In this document: one piece after another, positions 25,201 to 37,592 of the stretch | How the letters are laid out: each line of letters opens with the position of its first letter | Numbering within the stretch: position 1 is the first letter of the stretch | NCBI RefSeq assembly: GCF_051020975.1 | Contig: NC_135046.1 | Coordinates: 7,192,001 to 7,256,000, forward strand | Reading direction: 5' to 3' | DNA from: Osmia lignaria lignaria | Taxonomy: Eukaryota > Arthropoda > Insecta > Hymenoptera > Megachilidae | DNA: 64,000 nucleotides | The notes under the pieces: generated by a model | Seen by the model: the letters and a program-made list of their open reading frames with translations, nothing else | What the model was told of the DNA's origin: nothing | Database searches by the model: none | Made by a program: the position numbers and the translations under genes

Positions 25201-28200
25201 GGATCCGCCGTTAATTCGCGGTCCTGAAAGCAAGGATAACAAGGTGGTTGTGGCGAGGTTGCTCGCGTCGACCTTTTCCACCTCTTCGGGCCCTGCTCTC
25301 TAACTCTCTACCCATCTCTCGCGCCAACCAATTTACCGATCGTTAGATTACAAGGAAAAATCGATCCAGGTATATCACTTTACTATAATATTCTATATAT
25401 TTGCAAGTTTAATCAATGGTATAACGTATCGAAACAAAACGAATGAGAATGGACGGAACGCAAACGATTTTTACGAGTACGTTCACGATCAACAGCTATT
25501 CGCGTGTCGGTTTTTATTCGTTTAGCAGCGTGCGAGATAAAACGGTTAAAAGTGGTGTTTATGGATTCGAATCGAGCGATAATTCGTTGCGCATCGGTGC
25601 GCAAGGGATCGTCCAGCGTATCTGAACGAAGGAGAATGTTAACGTCGTATTCGAGTGAGAAAACAGGGTAAAATGGTGGAAAAGTATAGGTGGATTCGCC
25701 AAAGGTTACTCGGATCCTGGTACAAATATTCTGTCTCTTGTTCGTTCCATAAAAAAGAAAAAAATAACAGGGTAGCGAGAAGATCTTGCTTAATATAAGC
25801 TGTGCACAATGAAAGCAACAAAGGTGAGCAGCTATACTTGATAAGAAATACTTTCGCAGAAGGACGTAATAGAATGGAATCACGAAGGAACCCGACGAAG
25901 GAACAAGCTGTGTAATCAAAACGTCTACTAAATTCAGCTACTTAACATTCGATGGACGTCTCTGAACTTCTGTTACTAATTACTTCCGTTAAGTTTCATT
26001 ATCCTTTTGAATAATTTCATTAAAACTCCATAACGTCAACCTTTTATATTTATACGGAAACAAATTGCAGCAGTACCTAATTGAAGAGTCAAAATAGTAA
26101 AGATAAATAATTATTATTTTGCTGAAAGATCGAGAGATCAAGCAAAGTTGTAAAATCGGTCGGGCTGAAGTTTGTCTCTTCGTTTTAACGAGAGATGTTT
26201 GAAGCAAATTATTTTTCAAAGAGCGTACGGTACGTTCTCGCATCTTGCCAAAAGCGTTTCTTGGAATTTTGGTAATGGTGGAGGATCACGCGATCACCGA
26301 ACATGCACGCAACAAGGGTGGCGAGAGCGTCGGACAAACTATCTCCTTGCCAGCCTCTTCTTCTTCATCCTCTCGTTGAAGAATAACGGCGATTCTCGAC
26401 GAAACATCAGACACTTCTCATTTGTTACCCATCTCTAATTTCTGGCATTACGGTATCGAATTGTATATCCTCTATCCGGCTTTTGATCCAACGTGACCTT
26501 TTTTTCTCGTTTCTGTTTTATTATTGCAAAAGAGAATGCAGCGATAGCAGGTAGCGGAACTCTTATTAATAGGCGAATATCGAGACAAAGAGACGGGCGA
26601 AACACGACGAAAAAGGGGTCACCGTTGTGCCCCGCTAAAAGAATTCATTAACGCGGAAACCGTGTGGTGGTCTCGATCAAAGAACCCACCGTTCCTTTCA
26701 AATTTCGCGGTTTAACTCGTTACCGCGTTGCTGTTGCATTCTACCAGCCCCGGGAAATTATTTTTCTCTCGTTGCTTTGACACTGGCGATCAGCTAACCA
26801 TGATTACTATTAGATTATCCCGATAATACCGAAAAGTCGGAATATGTAATATAGTTGATTTATCGAGATTTATAACTATCAGCTTACAAATCGCGAAGAT
26901 ACCAGGAGCAGAGAAACGGTTTGATTCGGCGGACATTGATAGAAAGGGGGCGAGGTTAGAGCGGGGTAAGGTAAAAGAGCAAGGGAACTGCAAATAGAGT
27001 GTAGCAGGGATAATTGCTCTCGTGATGTCATGGCATTTATCAAACCCACTCCCCGAGTCTCGTTCCGGACCCTAACCGAGAATCAACTCCGAGCTTCCCT
27101 TTACCTTCACCTTAGCTTACCCTATCTTACTCCTTAACGATAAGGCCAATTCTCCTCGACGTCGAACGATCGTTCATCCCTTTCCATTTTTCTTATCCGT
27201 CGAACTTTCGCGTTCGTCGCTTGTTTCGCGATTAACCCCACCGCTTGCTATCGGAAGTCGAGGGTGACGAGAAAAGCCAGCGCCAGCTCAACCGCGCACT
27301 TCCGCAAGATTTGCTCGAGATTTAGAGAGACACGAGGCTACACCACTCCACGCCGTATTGTGACTTACGTTAGTGGCCGCCTCGACTACGACCTAAGTGC
27401 TTGGAAACGATTTCAGATTTTCCTGCTGAAACAAAAACGCGAGGACGCGAGAGAACCGTCTTTCTTACATCCTTCGGTCGATGTATAACGCGGTGTTTAT
27501 CCTTGCATATGGGAAGTGAAATTGGAAGGGTCAGGAGAATAGTTTGGATGGTTGGGAAATTCAACGAGTCTGGAAAGTGTCGTTCGAAGAGGAATATTCG
27601 GCCGGTAATCAGACTCGTTTTAACAAGTAGTCGTGGTCGATTATTAACGCTCCTCTTCTACGGAGCCACTTTGCTCGAGCCGCTTCACTCGCAATCATGC
27701 CACGTGTCGCTTTCAATTAAGCTCTACCAGCAAACACGTGTTCTTGATATTCAAATTGATCGATGAAATTTTATACAATTATGTTTTTTTGTAATTAAAC
27801 TTTCGATGGGTTTTTTAACCCGACAGCGACGTTGTAGGATCATTTAAAAACGATGTTCCCCGTCGGAGTTTTTTGTCCGCTCATTAGGATCAAAATCGAG
27901 GACAAAGTTGATTTCGGACGTTTAATTGAACTGAACGTAATCGGATGGAGCGAGAAAAGGAGTTTCGGAACAATGGAGGTCCGTTCAAATGCGGTTGCAT
28001 TACCTGACATTATCTGATAAGTTGCGAATCTAGCAGTGATTTTGCGACATCGATCCAACGGGGACGTCGTTGCCTTATTACCTCGGAATTATGCGGATCT
28101 CGTACGCATCCGATCCCTTCGATAAATCTCTTGACTCGCACAATAGAGTTTCATTGAAAATACACGAGCGTGCTTTAGGATCAGTCGGCGGACAAATTAT

Positions 28201-31200
28201 GTCCCATATGCACAATCGATTCCGGTCGCGAGGAACGCATTCATGAAACCGGATCCATCTTTCCTCTCGTTACCAATTCATAGCAACGTTTCTTGCCATT
28301 TCAACGTGTGCCATGAAATAATTTTTTCTAAGAACAATCGTGAGATAAAATGATTCTTATATTTGTATTTTCCTTTTTGTTGTATTTTTAAATGTATTTT
28401 TAATTAAAGCCTTTCCATGATTCTCTTTTCAAGTTTTCTTTTTCTCTAAGAAAGACAATTGAGTGCAATTCTAAATTAAATTCTTTTCTTCCTTGTTGCA
28501 ACAAGTAGCTTCGTATTTTATTTTTTCTTATTTTCCTCAATAAAAAAGTCCTGTACTTTATTTTGTATTTCTTTCTTTGTCGTATACCTCTTCTCAATAA
28601 AAATCCTTTTGTGACTTTCTTTTAATACTTTGCCTAAGTAGTATTTGTCATTTTATATAATGTCTGGATATTACATACAACGTTTAGGAAAAGTTTATAT
28701 AATATTAAAATAATTCAGATATTTCATACTTTGTCCAAAAACGCGAGGCATTCATACATTACCGATAACGTATCAATCACTCTGTGACCACCGTTTGCCG
28801 AAAGATTATATCCGCCGAGATTCAATCAATTTAAACACACGTAGAGTACTATTTTAATATTGAACAATCCAACCGCCATAAAGGAAAGTGTTTACAAGTG
28901 ATCCATGAGAAGTTTAAGTACCTTTGAAAGGCTGAAAAGCTCGAGTAATATTCACGACAGAATCCGTAGGCACAATAGCGACAAGGATCACTCGAGGCAC
29001 CGCATAAACTCGTTAAAAGAAAACTCGTGAAGAAGCAATAAGCAGTTTTATCGTCAGCACCGTATGGCACTTGAGCCTTATCGAGACTACTTTCCAGTCG
29101 TAATATTAATTTCGACTTATCCGAGGTCGAGGAACGTTTGCATCGACGGCCTGGTGCCGCGAGCGGAGAGAAGCAGAAGGGCGCGAGAGGGTGGGACTGT
29201 CTCTCGCATAAAAGTCGAGAGCAGACTGAGCGACCCTTTTGAACGCAATAATTCGACAAATTGGTATTTCTGTGAAAGTTCTGCTTCGCCGTTGAAAAAG
29301 AGGAAAATAAAAGAACGAGCGCCAAAGAAAAAGGAGCGTCTCGCGGTAGACGGAAGGAGGAAAAACTTGAAACACATCCATGCCACTCGACACACTTTGA
29401 CATACCGGTCGATGGCTTTGGTGCGTCTTTACGTCGCCGCGAGAGATCGTCTTGGAAACGAAACGGATAAATCGTCTGCAAAGTATCGCGCCAGGAATCG
29501 TTTTCTCCGCCGTCGATAATAGAACTTTCAATAAAAAGCCAGCCTGTTGTTCCAGTTTGCGGCCCATAGAAAAGAATATATACTTACAAAAAAATATCAG
29601 GACGAAAAGAACATCACTATTGTTTCTTGCAAAAGATGCTAGAAATCTTGAAGCTTCCTACTCTTGATGTTAAAGCATCCAGCCAAAATTTGCTGTTGGA
29701 ATATGTGCTTTTTTTTTAAGAAAGAAAATAATGGTTCTTCTTTGACAAAATAAAAAGTATTCTCTCTTGAAATTATTTCTACACGATATTTGCTGTTGGC
29801 AATGGCGGAGGAAAATCGTATTCTGAAATCTCTTTAGAGGAAAATTCGGTTTAATTTCCCTTCGAATTAACTTGTAGCCTGTACTCTCTAGAAAGTGAAT
29901 TGCATTAATGAAGCTTGTATCAATAGGCGAACGTAACGAAAGATCCGACTCGAAATATGCGTTTGAGTACGTTACGTACATATGTACTTACATACATATG
30001 GTTTGAACGCGATGAAATATTGACTCGGAGAAATTGTAAAACTGATCGATTAACGATTCATTCGTTCCGTACGGATGGAACGGCCGGGAAAAAGAAGAAA
30101 ACGGGACAATGCGAAATGTCGAGAGGAGAAAGAATTGTTATTACAATTGCCAGACAGAGAAGTAGTCTTAGAAATTATTCAACGTCGAAGTGGCGAGTGA
30201 AATTCGCATCGTTTCTGGGAATAGGCAGGCAAAGAAGGTCGCAGGATAAAATATAGTTAGGAAATAGCGCGCATGGTAGTGAGTGACGACAAAATAGCTC
30301 GATTAAGAGGTTATAACCCGGCAGGGAAAAATATATTTTCTTCGTAGCCGGCGTTATTGGCAATCATCCCCGTACGAGCTGGCAAGCCTTGAAAATGTGA
30401 AACGTCGGCGTATCCGGCATACGAAATCAAAGGTATCGTAAAATAAAAATAGCCGTTCTATGCTCGACCGTCCGAGAAAAGGATCGATGAATTTCGGGAA
30501 CTCGAGATCGTGCTGGAGTTTCGATGACGCGAAAAATCGCGAAGGGAAAGAGGTATCCGCGACAATTTCCGAAGACAAGGTCGTGTTCCAATTGTCTGAG
30601 AATTTTATTCTGCAAGCTATGAAAGAGTTGGCTACAGGATCGAATATCCAGGTCGGATAGATAGCCGCGTAATCGATTTGTTCAGCGATATTACGAGGCG
30701 TCCACAACGGAGATTTCGAATTATCAGGTTAAAATTTATAATATTATCGGAAAACACTCCGACTCTCACGGAAATCCTTACGACCCTTATCGCGTTGCTA
30801 CGTTTGCCGGTCGGACGTGGTGCTTATCCGCGCGGGAACATCGAAACACGCCTACACTGGTGGATAAAATTATGAAGCTCCCCTTCAAGGGACACACAAA
30901 TGTAGTACTGTTTAACGTAAACACAACATTAAGTTCTTCTTCTAACAAGCTAATTTTCATGGTATTATATATTTCTGTCGAATAATCTGCAAGTAACGAG
31001 TAGACAGAGAGGTTGAAATTAGATGCGAATAAAAGGCGATGGAGTTGGCATCGGACGAGTCATAAACATACTTTCGTAGCTTATCCTCGAGACAGTCCTC
31101 TCGATTCAATTTACGTCCGGACGCCTCGCGGAAATTCCGGCTGGCATTATGCCACCATGGCAATATGTCCGACCTCTTTTTTCCGCCAGCTCCTCCAGCC

Positions 31201-31851
31201 TTTCGCCCTCGTTCGTTTCTTGCTGGAGCCAAGTCGTAGGCAAATATGGGCGAAGTTTATCTCGCGTGGCGCGTGCTGCAGAAATTCGGTCCGAACAGGG
31301 CGACAGCAGCCTGACCGCGCTCGTCGTTCTTCCTCGCGATAGAACCCTGCTGGTGCGTCGCGTCTCCTCTCGAGTAAAGCGATTCCAAAGGTGTGACCTG
31401 GAATTTGTCCGACTTTTGGAATTTACTCTCGTCCCCGGAAAGACCGGGAAGATCCGGGCCGGATAAGTAGTTTTAAATCTGGCTTACAAGCCTTGCTCCG
31501 TAACATACTGTTCCTGATATAAATTTGCCTTTTAATAGGCGTCCAACGATATTTCACCGGTGTCCCGGGGCCACCCGGAATACTCCGTGAACATTATAAA
31601 TAACGCTTTCCGTTGTGACGCGATGCAACGATTAATTTATGAGCCAGACGAACGCTTCCCGTTAAGGAAGCTGAATAAAAGATGAGGGAGGAGAACGACG
31701 GAGATGACGCGACGCGAGCAGAAAGTTGTATTTTTCGCGGGCAAGATGAAGAAGCGAAGTCAATTGTTTTCCTCGATTAATTCTTCGTCAAAAAGGAACT
31801 TTGGAAAAATGCTCAACCCAGCCTCCAACCTGTAACCATTAATTACAGGAA

Positions 31852-31871
31852 TGAAGTGAAGTGAAGTGAAG
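31852..31871. repeat. (TGAAG)4 pentanucleotide repeat
   Basis: Four perfect TGAAG units. Confidence 0.92.
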
Positions 31872-32313
31872 TTCGTCTATCGAGTCGCTTTTGCTTCTAT
31901 TAAGTTATCGAGTTGGGTACGGGTCGCGATCGTTCTTCAGCGGTTGCATCGTCAGGTTCGAACACGGTGCTCATCAATCACGATGCTTCTTGGATACGAG
32001 ATATCGACGTGAACGCTCGATGTGGGATACGTTTCAGACGCGATTTTTTTTTTCACGATAATCGCGATCCGATCTTAAACTCTCTTGCTGCGGCATCTGT
32101 TGTACAACAATAGCAAATCAATCGCTGGATATTGAAGTTTTTCCTTAGTTGTTTTGTTGCTGTCAAGGAACGTCTTTATTCTATCGTGGACATTAATTCA
32201 ACGTCTCAATCGCAAGATATTGCCAATCTATTCAACTTTATAATAATTGAGATTACAAAATAATTGAGATAACAGATCTTTTGACACGTTTATCAACCGA
32301 GCTTACGGTTTAT

Positions 32314-32328
32314 AAAAAAAAAAAAAAA
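32314..32328. repeat. Poly-A, 15 bases
   Basis: Fifteen adenines preceded by TTTAT and followed by CAAATT. No retroelement body is visible beside it. Confidence 0.95.
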
Positions 32329-33323
32329 CAAATTATTCACTTGCAAATATTTCTTGAAGAATCGGTTTTAATGGAACTACACGGGACCATTTATCCGGTT
32401 CGGTTATCAGCTGCAACGGAACAGAGATAAATAGGAAAGAAAAGTAAATTAAGAAGGAAACTGAAAGTGAAGGAAGAGAGGGACAATTGTTTTCAAAGAA
32501 AACGCCAAGAACGAGAAGAAGTCGCGACGGGGACAATAAGCAGTTTGAAAATTTAAACTGTACGAAACGTTCGAGCGTCGCGAAGCTAGCATTAAGCCGT
32601 GGAAACGTTGTCTCTCGAAGTTTCTGTAATATTTAAAGAGTAAGCCGGGCTGAACTGAATCTGTGATATTTTTTCGCCAGAACTACATGATTTCACGATG
32701 GAAACGGAAGTTCTTGAAGAGGATTCTTGGAGCAGGGCGTGCATTTTCCGTGAATTCAACGTGCGAATAAATCCTTCTCGACAGTTGCGATAGAAAATTG
32801 TCCAGAAGAGGCTAAAGTTGTATGCGTTTTAAAGTCGCTCGAGTAATGCAAGATTGAAAAATGTACGGACCATTTGATTGTGAAGATCCGGTGGAAATGG
32901 GTTAAGCGGAGAGTCGCTATTAAGACAACAGTGATCGTAGCTCTGGGTCGTTCTTCGATGACATTACTTTCGGGTAATTACTCGTCGTTTCACACGGTTC
33001 ATCGACTTTTCGTCGCTGAGAGCGATAGCTAGCTGGTCGGATGATTTCTAGTGAGGATGGGCCACGGTCGTTGGTCGATCGCGCGACAATAGCAAACTTC
33101 GAGGTCGTCGCTTCGGATCAATCTATTAATACCGCACATTAGAAAATCAATTAAGCCGCAGTCCCGTTTAATCTCGTGTCCGAGGATTTGCCATCAAGCA
33201 AGCTTCCAGCAGGAGAGACTCTCGTCGCCCAAGAGCTGACGGTTCTCACCGATAGGACAAAAAAGGACCGGGACTTAACCTATCCCTTCTTCCTTTATCC
33301 CATACATTTTTTCTATCCCTCAG

Positions 33324-33447
33324 GAGCGAGCACGTGCAAGCGTTGTTGGGATCTAATGAAAATAGAAGGAGAAAATCCCTTCGCCGTTTGAATTTTTCGA
33401 GAAAATGTTTGTACTACGGCATTAAGGGAAGAAGGAAATATGGTTAA
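33324..33447 (+). other. Orphan acceptor followed by possible terminal exon
   Basis: A long pyrimidine tract (33279-33320, cytosine and thymine with few interruptions) ends in CCCTCAG at 33323, one of the strongest acceptor-like sites in the window. Two frames after it stay open for a while. One begins with a single base, then runs 40 codons from 33325 to a TAA at 33445 (starts SEHVQALLGSNENRRRK, basic). The other runs about 22 codons to TGA at 33389 (contains CKRCWDLMK). The first is phase-compatible with the donor at 9474, but that would need a 24-kb intron. No AATAAA signal was seen close behind. The pyrimidine tract could simply be low-complexity sequence. Confidence 0.15.
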
Positions 33448-35199
33448 TAAGCGTATAACTTAATTACGATTATATCGAGGTGCATTCTGCAGGGTGTACT
33501 ATTTTAACCACTTCGCGCTATTTCTGGTTAAATGGATTTATTAGTTTTGTTTTCGTGACGATGCATCTTGTATAGCAGTGTATTGCTGATAGTTTATTTT
33601 GTCAGACACAAGGCGTGTACACAATATTTATCGGTTGATTGATACAGGGACAAGTTTTTAATCGAAAACTTTAATCGATAAAGTATAGGAGCATCGATCG
33701 AATACATTGACAGTATTCATGAGGATGAATTTCAATGAAACTGGTTGCTGCCACGGGCGGCAGAGTCGCAAGTTCAGTTCCCTTGTCGCTGTACGTGGTG
33801 CTCCTTACTTCCGATATCTCTCTGTCTACATCGTAGTACGCAAACTTGGAAGATCCAACGGACTGAGTGCATCATTACGGATTAATATCCTCTCGAGGAA
33901 GCACGTAACCTTCCGCTACCGTTCCTCGTTATCACCGTTGGTTACGTCAAACGAAATGTCACTCAAAGCTTTGCTCAGCCGTCTTCTAATTTCTCCATCT
34001 CCGGGGGTTGGTCACTTCTCCTCCAGGCCGAATTAGATGAAATCGATCTTGATTACATCCTTCTATCTTATTCAACAGTAGCTTTAGTCCTAGTTTTCAA
34101 ACTTGATCCACGATTTTTAAATATTCACCACGAATATTCGGCAAGATCCACAAGGTATCTGAAATTTTTCGATTAAGTTTCCCGATGAACGATGTTCCTT
34201 CCGGAAACTTTGACCAGTTCTTCCCGGTCCTCTCTTTATCTTTGTCGTCATAAATTGCGGAGTTTCGTCGTAGGGAAATTTAAATTACAAAGAAATATAA
34301 AGCGTACAACGCGCGGCTATTTGTACGAGAGATCCGTTTCCGAGCTGCGATTCCAGCCTCATCCCTTTCGCGCGTTTCAAACCCTCCCCTTTCAGCGGCG
34401 TTGTCCGTCCTTAGTGTCGCGCACGAATGTAAAATATTCAACGGCGCCGAGTATCCCGGTTGCGAGACGGGGTATTCCCTCCAGACAGCGTGTAACGTCG
34501 GCGTAACTCTCGTTATCATCGTCGTCGCTGTCGTTGAAGAGCTTCCTACTGGCGGATGACGGTCCTCCTCGTCATCCTCGGCGTTCTCGCGCTCGTTCCC
34601 CTACATACGCGTTTACCTACATTTCTTCTGGAGGACGCATGCAGTAGGATCAGGTGGCGCACGCGCCTCTCGTTCATCGTTCGCGCACCGCCGACAAACG
34701 AGTTCAAATGTATTCAAAATTTAATGACGAGGTCTCCGCAAGTCGGACATGTACCGGGCCGAAGGAAGCGGACGAGTATCTCCGCCGCGAACTAGCTCAA
34801 ATATTTGTCGATGGCAAACGTTTACCCTTCGGTAGAGCGAAACCTAAGCTCTAAAGACATATCGCGCTCAAGGCTGCGCTATTATACGAGCAAACTTCTA
34901 CCCGGCCTGTTTGACGTTCCTCGACATTCCGCCTCGCGATTCTCTACTTCCTCTCGACCGGTTCGCTGTCTCGAACCTCATTAATCGCCCTTCTGGAACG
35001 ACATCCACCGAACGACCGAACGTTCCTCGTTTGGCTGCATCTCAAGGCGGGTCGCTTGAATATTGAACCAGGGGATGATGATCGTCGACTTTTTCATAAT
35101 CCTTGGCTGTCGTGTAACTGATGCTACAACTGGAAGAAATGGGATTATTTATTTGGAACAGGCTGTACAGTACAGTAACCACTCGATAATTGCCCCCTT
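33448..35199. other. Non-coding DNA upstream of the probable promoter
   Basis: No supported exon. Chance frames at 33707-34036, 34192-34506 and 34556-34795 have no motif. The sequence grows richer in CpG from about 34300 towards the promoter region. Confidence 0.5.
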
Positions 35200-36510
35200 T
35201 TTTTTTAGACGGTCCACATTTAGAATAGAATTAAACTCTTTCCGGTTGTTTCATCAATTACAAGACACCCAGTGTATAGCTGGCCAGCACAGTCAGCGTC
35301 TGTGCGTCGTTGGAAGCATAACAGCAGAGGTCTCTGCACCCGCGGCCTTCGTTATCCCGTACGTACTTACCGTGCATTTCACGAGGATGCATTCCCGCAG
35401 GAGGGAAAGGCGCCTGCGCGAACGCACCGAGTATCATTTCTTCTCTGTCTCTCCGGTTCCGTGTCGTTCCCCTTTCGTTTGGATCGCATACCCCTTTGCC
35501 CTCTCATCCCCCACCGCGAGGGTAGCCCGCCACGCGACCGTAGCCCCCACCAGAAGCGTGAGCGTGTGTCACGCTCCGGGTAGCTCGGTGCGTGCCCATT
35601 AGAAGGAGGGGGTAAGGGGCGCGTGTGCCTTACGCGAGTCGAGCGGTGGGGGAACGGTACGCGGACGGTGGTGGGGATGCAAGTACAGTCGACCGAGAAC
35701 TCGCCACTAGTTTCGTACCAACTCTCGCGCGAGTCGGATGTCGGTTAATATCCCGTGTAAGTTCACCCCCGTTGCCGTTGGCTGGTTGAAAAACAATAAG
35801 TACGAAGGACCTTATTCGCGATCGGTCACGTTTCGCGCTCCTTTCCGGCTTGCGTTTATTCGTGTCCCCCTCGATATTTGCTCCTCTCCGTCCGTCCGTT
35901 CTCGGAACGTATCCCCGACTCATCGTTTCCACTGTGCTCCACTTGATCCCTGGAAAAACACGCGAGTGTGTGCTGCGTAACGCTACGCGAATGCCGTGAT
36001 GCTGTACGGTGACGGACAACGATCGTCGGGGCATCTCGACACCGTCTCGATCGCATCCTCCTGACAGTATGAGCCTCGTGCATCGTCCTCGCCGATAAGA
36101 TAGTGGTGGTCCGCTCTAAGGACGATGTCGTTGCAGTGATACCATTTACCATTATACCGAGAAGATCCTTGTTTGTAGCCGCGAATGGATCGAGATTACT
36201 CAACCAAGTGGTACTCGGTGAGACGCGAACAGTGTGCCCGCGATTTGAAGAGTGTGTGATCGATAACATGTATCGCGTGTGAGTCGTGGTACTCTGTAAC
36301 ACGTGTGACAGTTTTGAGAGAAAGAGGGAATATCTACTGGGGAGGTTTGTTAACGGAGACGGTGTTTCTGAACGTGACCGCATCGTGTCCTGTATCGTTT
36401 GTCGCGGTATTAGATTCGAGTGACCGGTTAGTCACATTGTGATCCGTTCGAATAGAACGTGCAGCTCGTCGAGCAATGTTGTTCTAGTGTATCGTTAATT
36501 TCCAGTGACA
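35200..36510 (+). promoter_or_regulatory. Probable promoter and 5' leader region of the gene starting at 36511
   Basis: About 1.3 kb before the candidate first coding exon is richer in GC and CpG than its surroundings and contains several GTGTG-rich stretches typical of insect leaders. No TATA box is evident. An initiator-like CAGTC at 35686-35692 lies in the middle. A donor-like site, CCCGT|GTAAGTTC at 35757, and an acceptor-like TTTCCAG ending at 36505 would define an intron inside the leader, with the upstream exon entirely untranslated. I cannot fix the transcription start. Open frames of more than 100 codons on the minus strand here have no supporting features and are ignored. Confidence 0.35.
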
Positions 36511-36638
36511 ATGGTCGGATTTCACGCCGCGGACACCATGGATTTCTCTACTTCGAACGCGGTGTCGGCGCGACGCACTTCCGGCAAGAACGAGGAGGAT
36601 CTTGCGAGCAGTGGATCGAGACATCGAACAACGAATGG
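36511..36638 (+). CDS. Candidate first coding exon of a large-intron gene, product unknown
   Basis: ATG at 36511 sits in the context GACAATGG (A at -3, G at +4). A second in-frame ATG at 36538 has the ideal context CACCATGG. An in-frame TAA at 36496 closes the frame upstream, as expected for a true start. The frame gives 42 complete codons and stops at a strong donor, AATGG|GTAAGTG, leaving phase 2. The peptide begins MVGFHAADTMDFSTSNAV and continues with a polar Ser/Arg/Glu-rich stretch including GKNEEDLASSGS; it has no signal peptide or membrane segment and looks like a disordered cytoplasmic or nuclear N-terminus. TTTCCAG just before 36506 could also be an acceptor, so the leader may be spliced. 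I do not recognise the family. The next exon is not certain within the window, implying an intron that is probably more than 10 kb. Confidence 0.5.
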
Positions 36639-37432
36639 GTAAGTGAAAAATGTTTTATCGTAGATATTGGTGTTGGGGTAGGCTCTGTATAGTAGGGGGT
36701 TGCTTTCCAACTAAGCAACTTCATTGATAATTCTCCGCCACTGTTTCGCGTGTGCCTTCCGTGAGCGCATGTGTGACTATGTAGAAAACTCGGTGCAACG
36801 AACCTCCTCGTGTTTATGTACCTACACGTGTTATCGCAGCCGTGGCTGTGAAAAACGGAACGAATTCTTTCGGACGGCTAGACGCGACGCGACACGACAC
36901 GCCAGGATGATCCGATGTTCGTGATCGCGATTGTAAATGAAAAAGAGCGACGAACGAGCCATTTTTTCAGCGACGATTCCTCCTGTGTGCGACGCGTATA
37001 CGTGGCGCGAGTCTTGAAATATTCACAGAGGATCGATATTCCACGGTTGTCGCGATACGTGACTCGTTGCGGACGACGCAACGCGTTCAGATTGGGCTTT
37101 CGGTGATTCCGGAACGGAGCACGGAGGACAGCAGAGAGATAAATGTAAGGCACGCGTCGTTAAAGTATCGATCTCCCTGGAATTAGGCTGCCATTGCATA
37201 CAGAGGCGGGAATTAAATCGTGCGAGAGGGAATTTAACGGCATTACTCTGCGAAGAAATTTACGCGGTCGATATGAATACGCGTAACGCGTTAGATACGA
37301 AGTTAAGACGTGCTCCAGATTGGCCGATGATTAATGGCCGCCTTAATGTCCGGTAGGTAATTAACGAGGAAAAAGCATTTGTCGAAAACGATTTCACTGA
37401 TTTTCTGTGCAAATGATTATTATCGAATTATC

Positions 37433-37592
37433 AGAGGAATACGAGAGAAACGAAGTTTAATTATTTTGCTCTTTGATCAAAATTGTAGAGGAATAACTGA
37501 CGTTCTTTCTCCTTTTGCGCAATTTGTACTCCATTGTTAGAGGAATGGTTATTAAATGTTCACTTGCAAAACTTTAGAGAAACAAAATTTAA
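37433..37592. repeat. Degenerate ~53-bp tandem repeat, three copies
   Basis: AGAGGAAT recurs at 37433, 37487 and 37539, at spacings of 54 and 52 bases. The bases before each copy are also related: TTTT, then TGC with a C/G-rich step, then TTTG or AATG, then an ATTGT-like end. The units are too diverged to be a recent duplication. The block continues into AT-rich sequence with a partly similar TTAGAGAAAC. Confidence 0.4.

Larger units (their letters stand above)
22199..33323. other. Probable intron or intergenic DNA
   Basis: No supported exon. Pyrimidine-rich sequence at 23210-23460 and purine-rich sequence around 29270-29370 give overlapping long frames in several phases, the mark of biased composition. 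The stretch 28320-28740 is T-rich with CTCAATAAAAA occurring twice about 54 bases apart. A palindrome, GTACATATGTAC, lies at 29976-29987. Confidence 0.55.

Noticed and set aside
28849..29481. 210-codon minus-strand frame
   Set aside because: Other frames on both strands overlap it, composition follows the pyrimidine bias, and no domain is visible.
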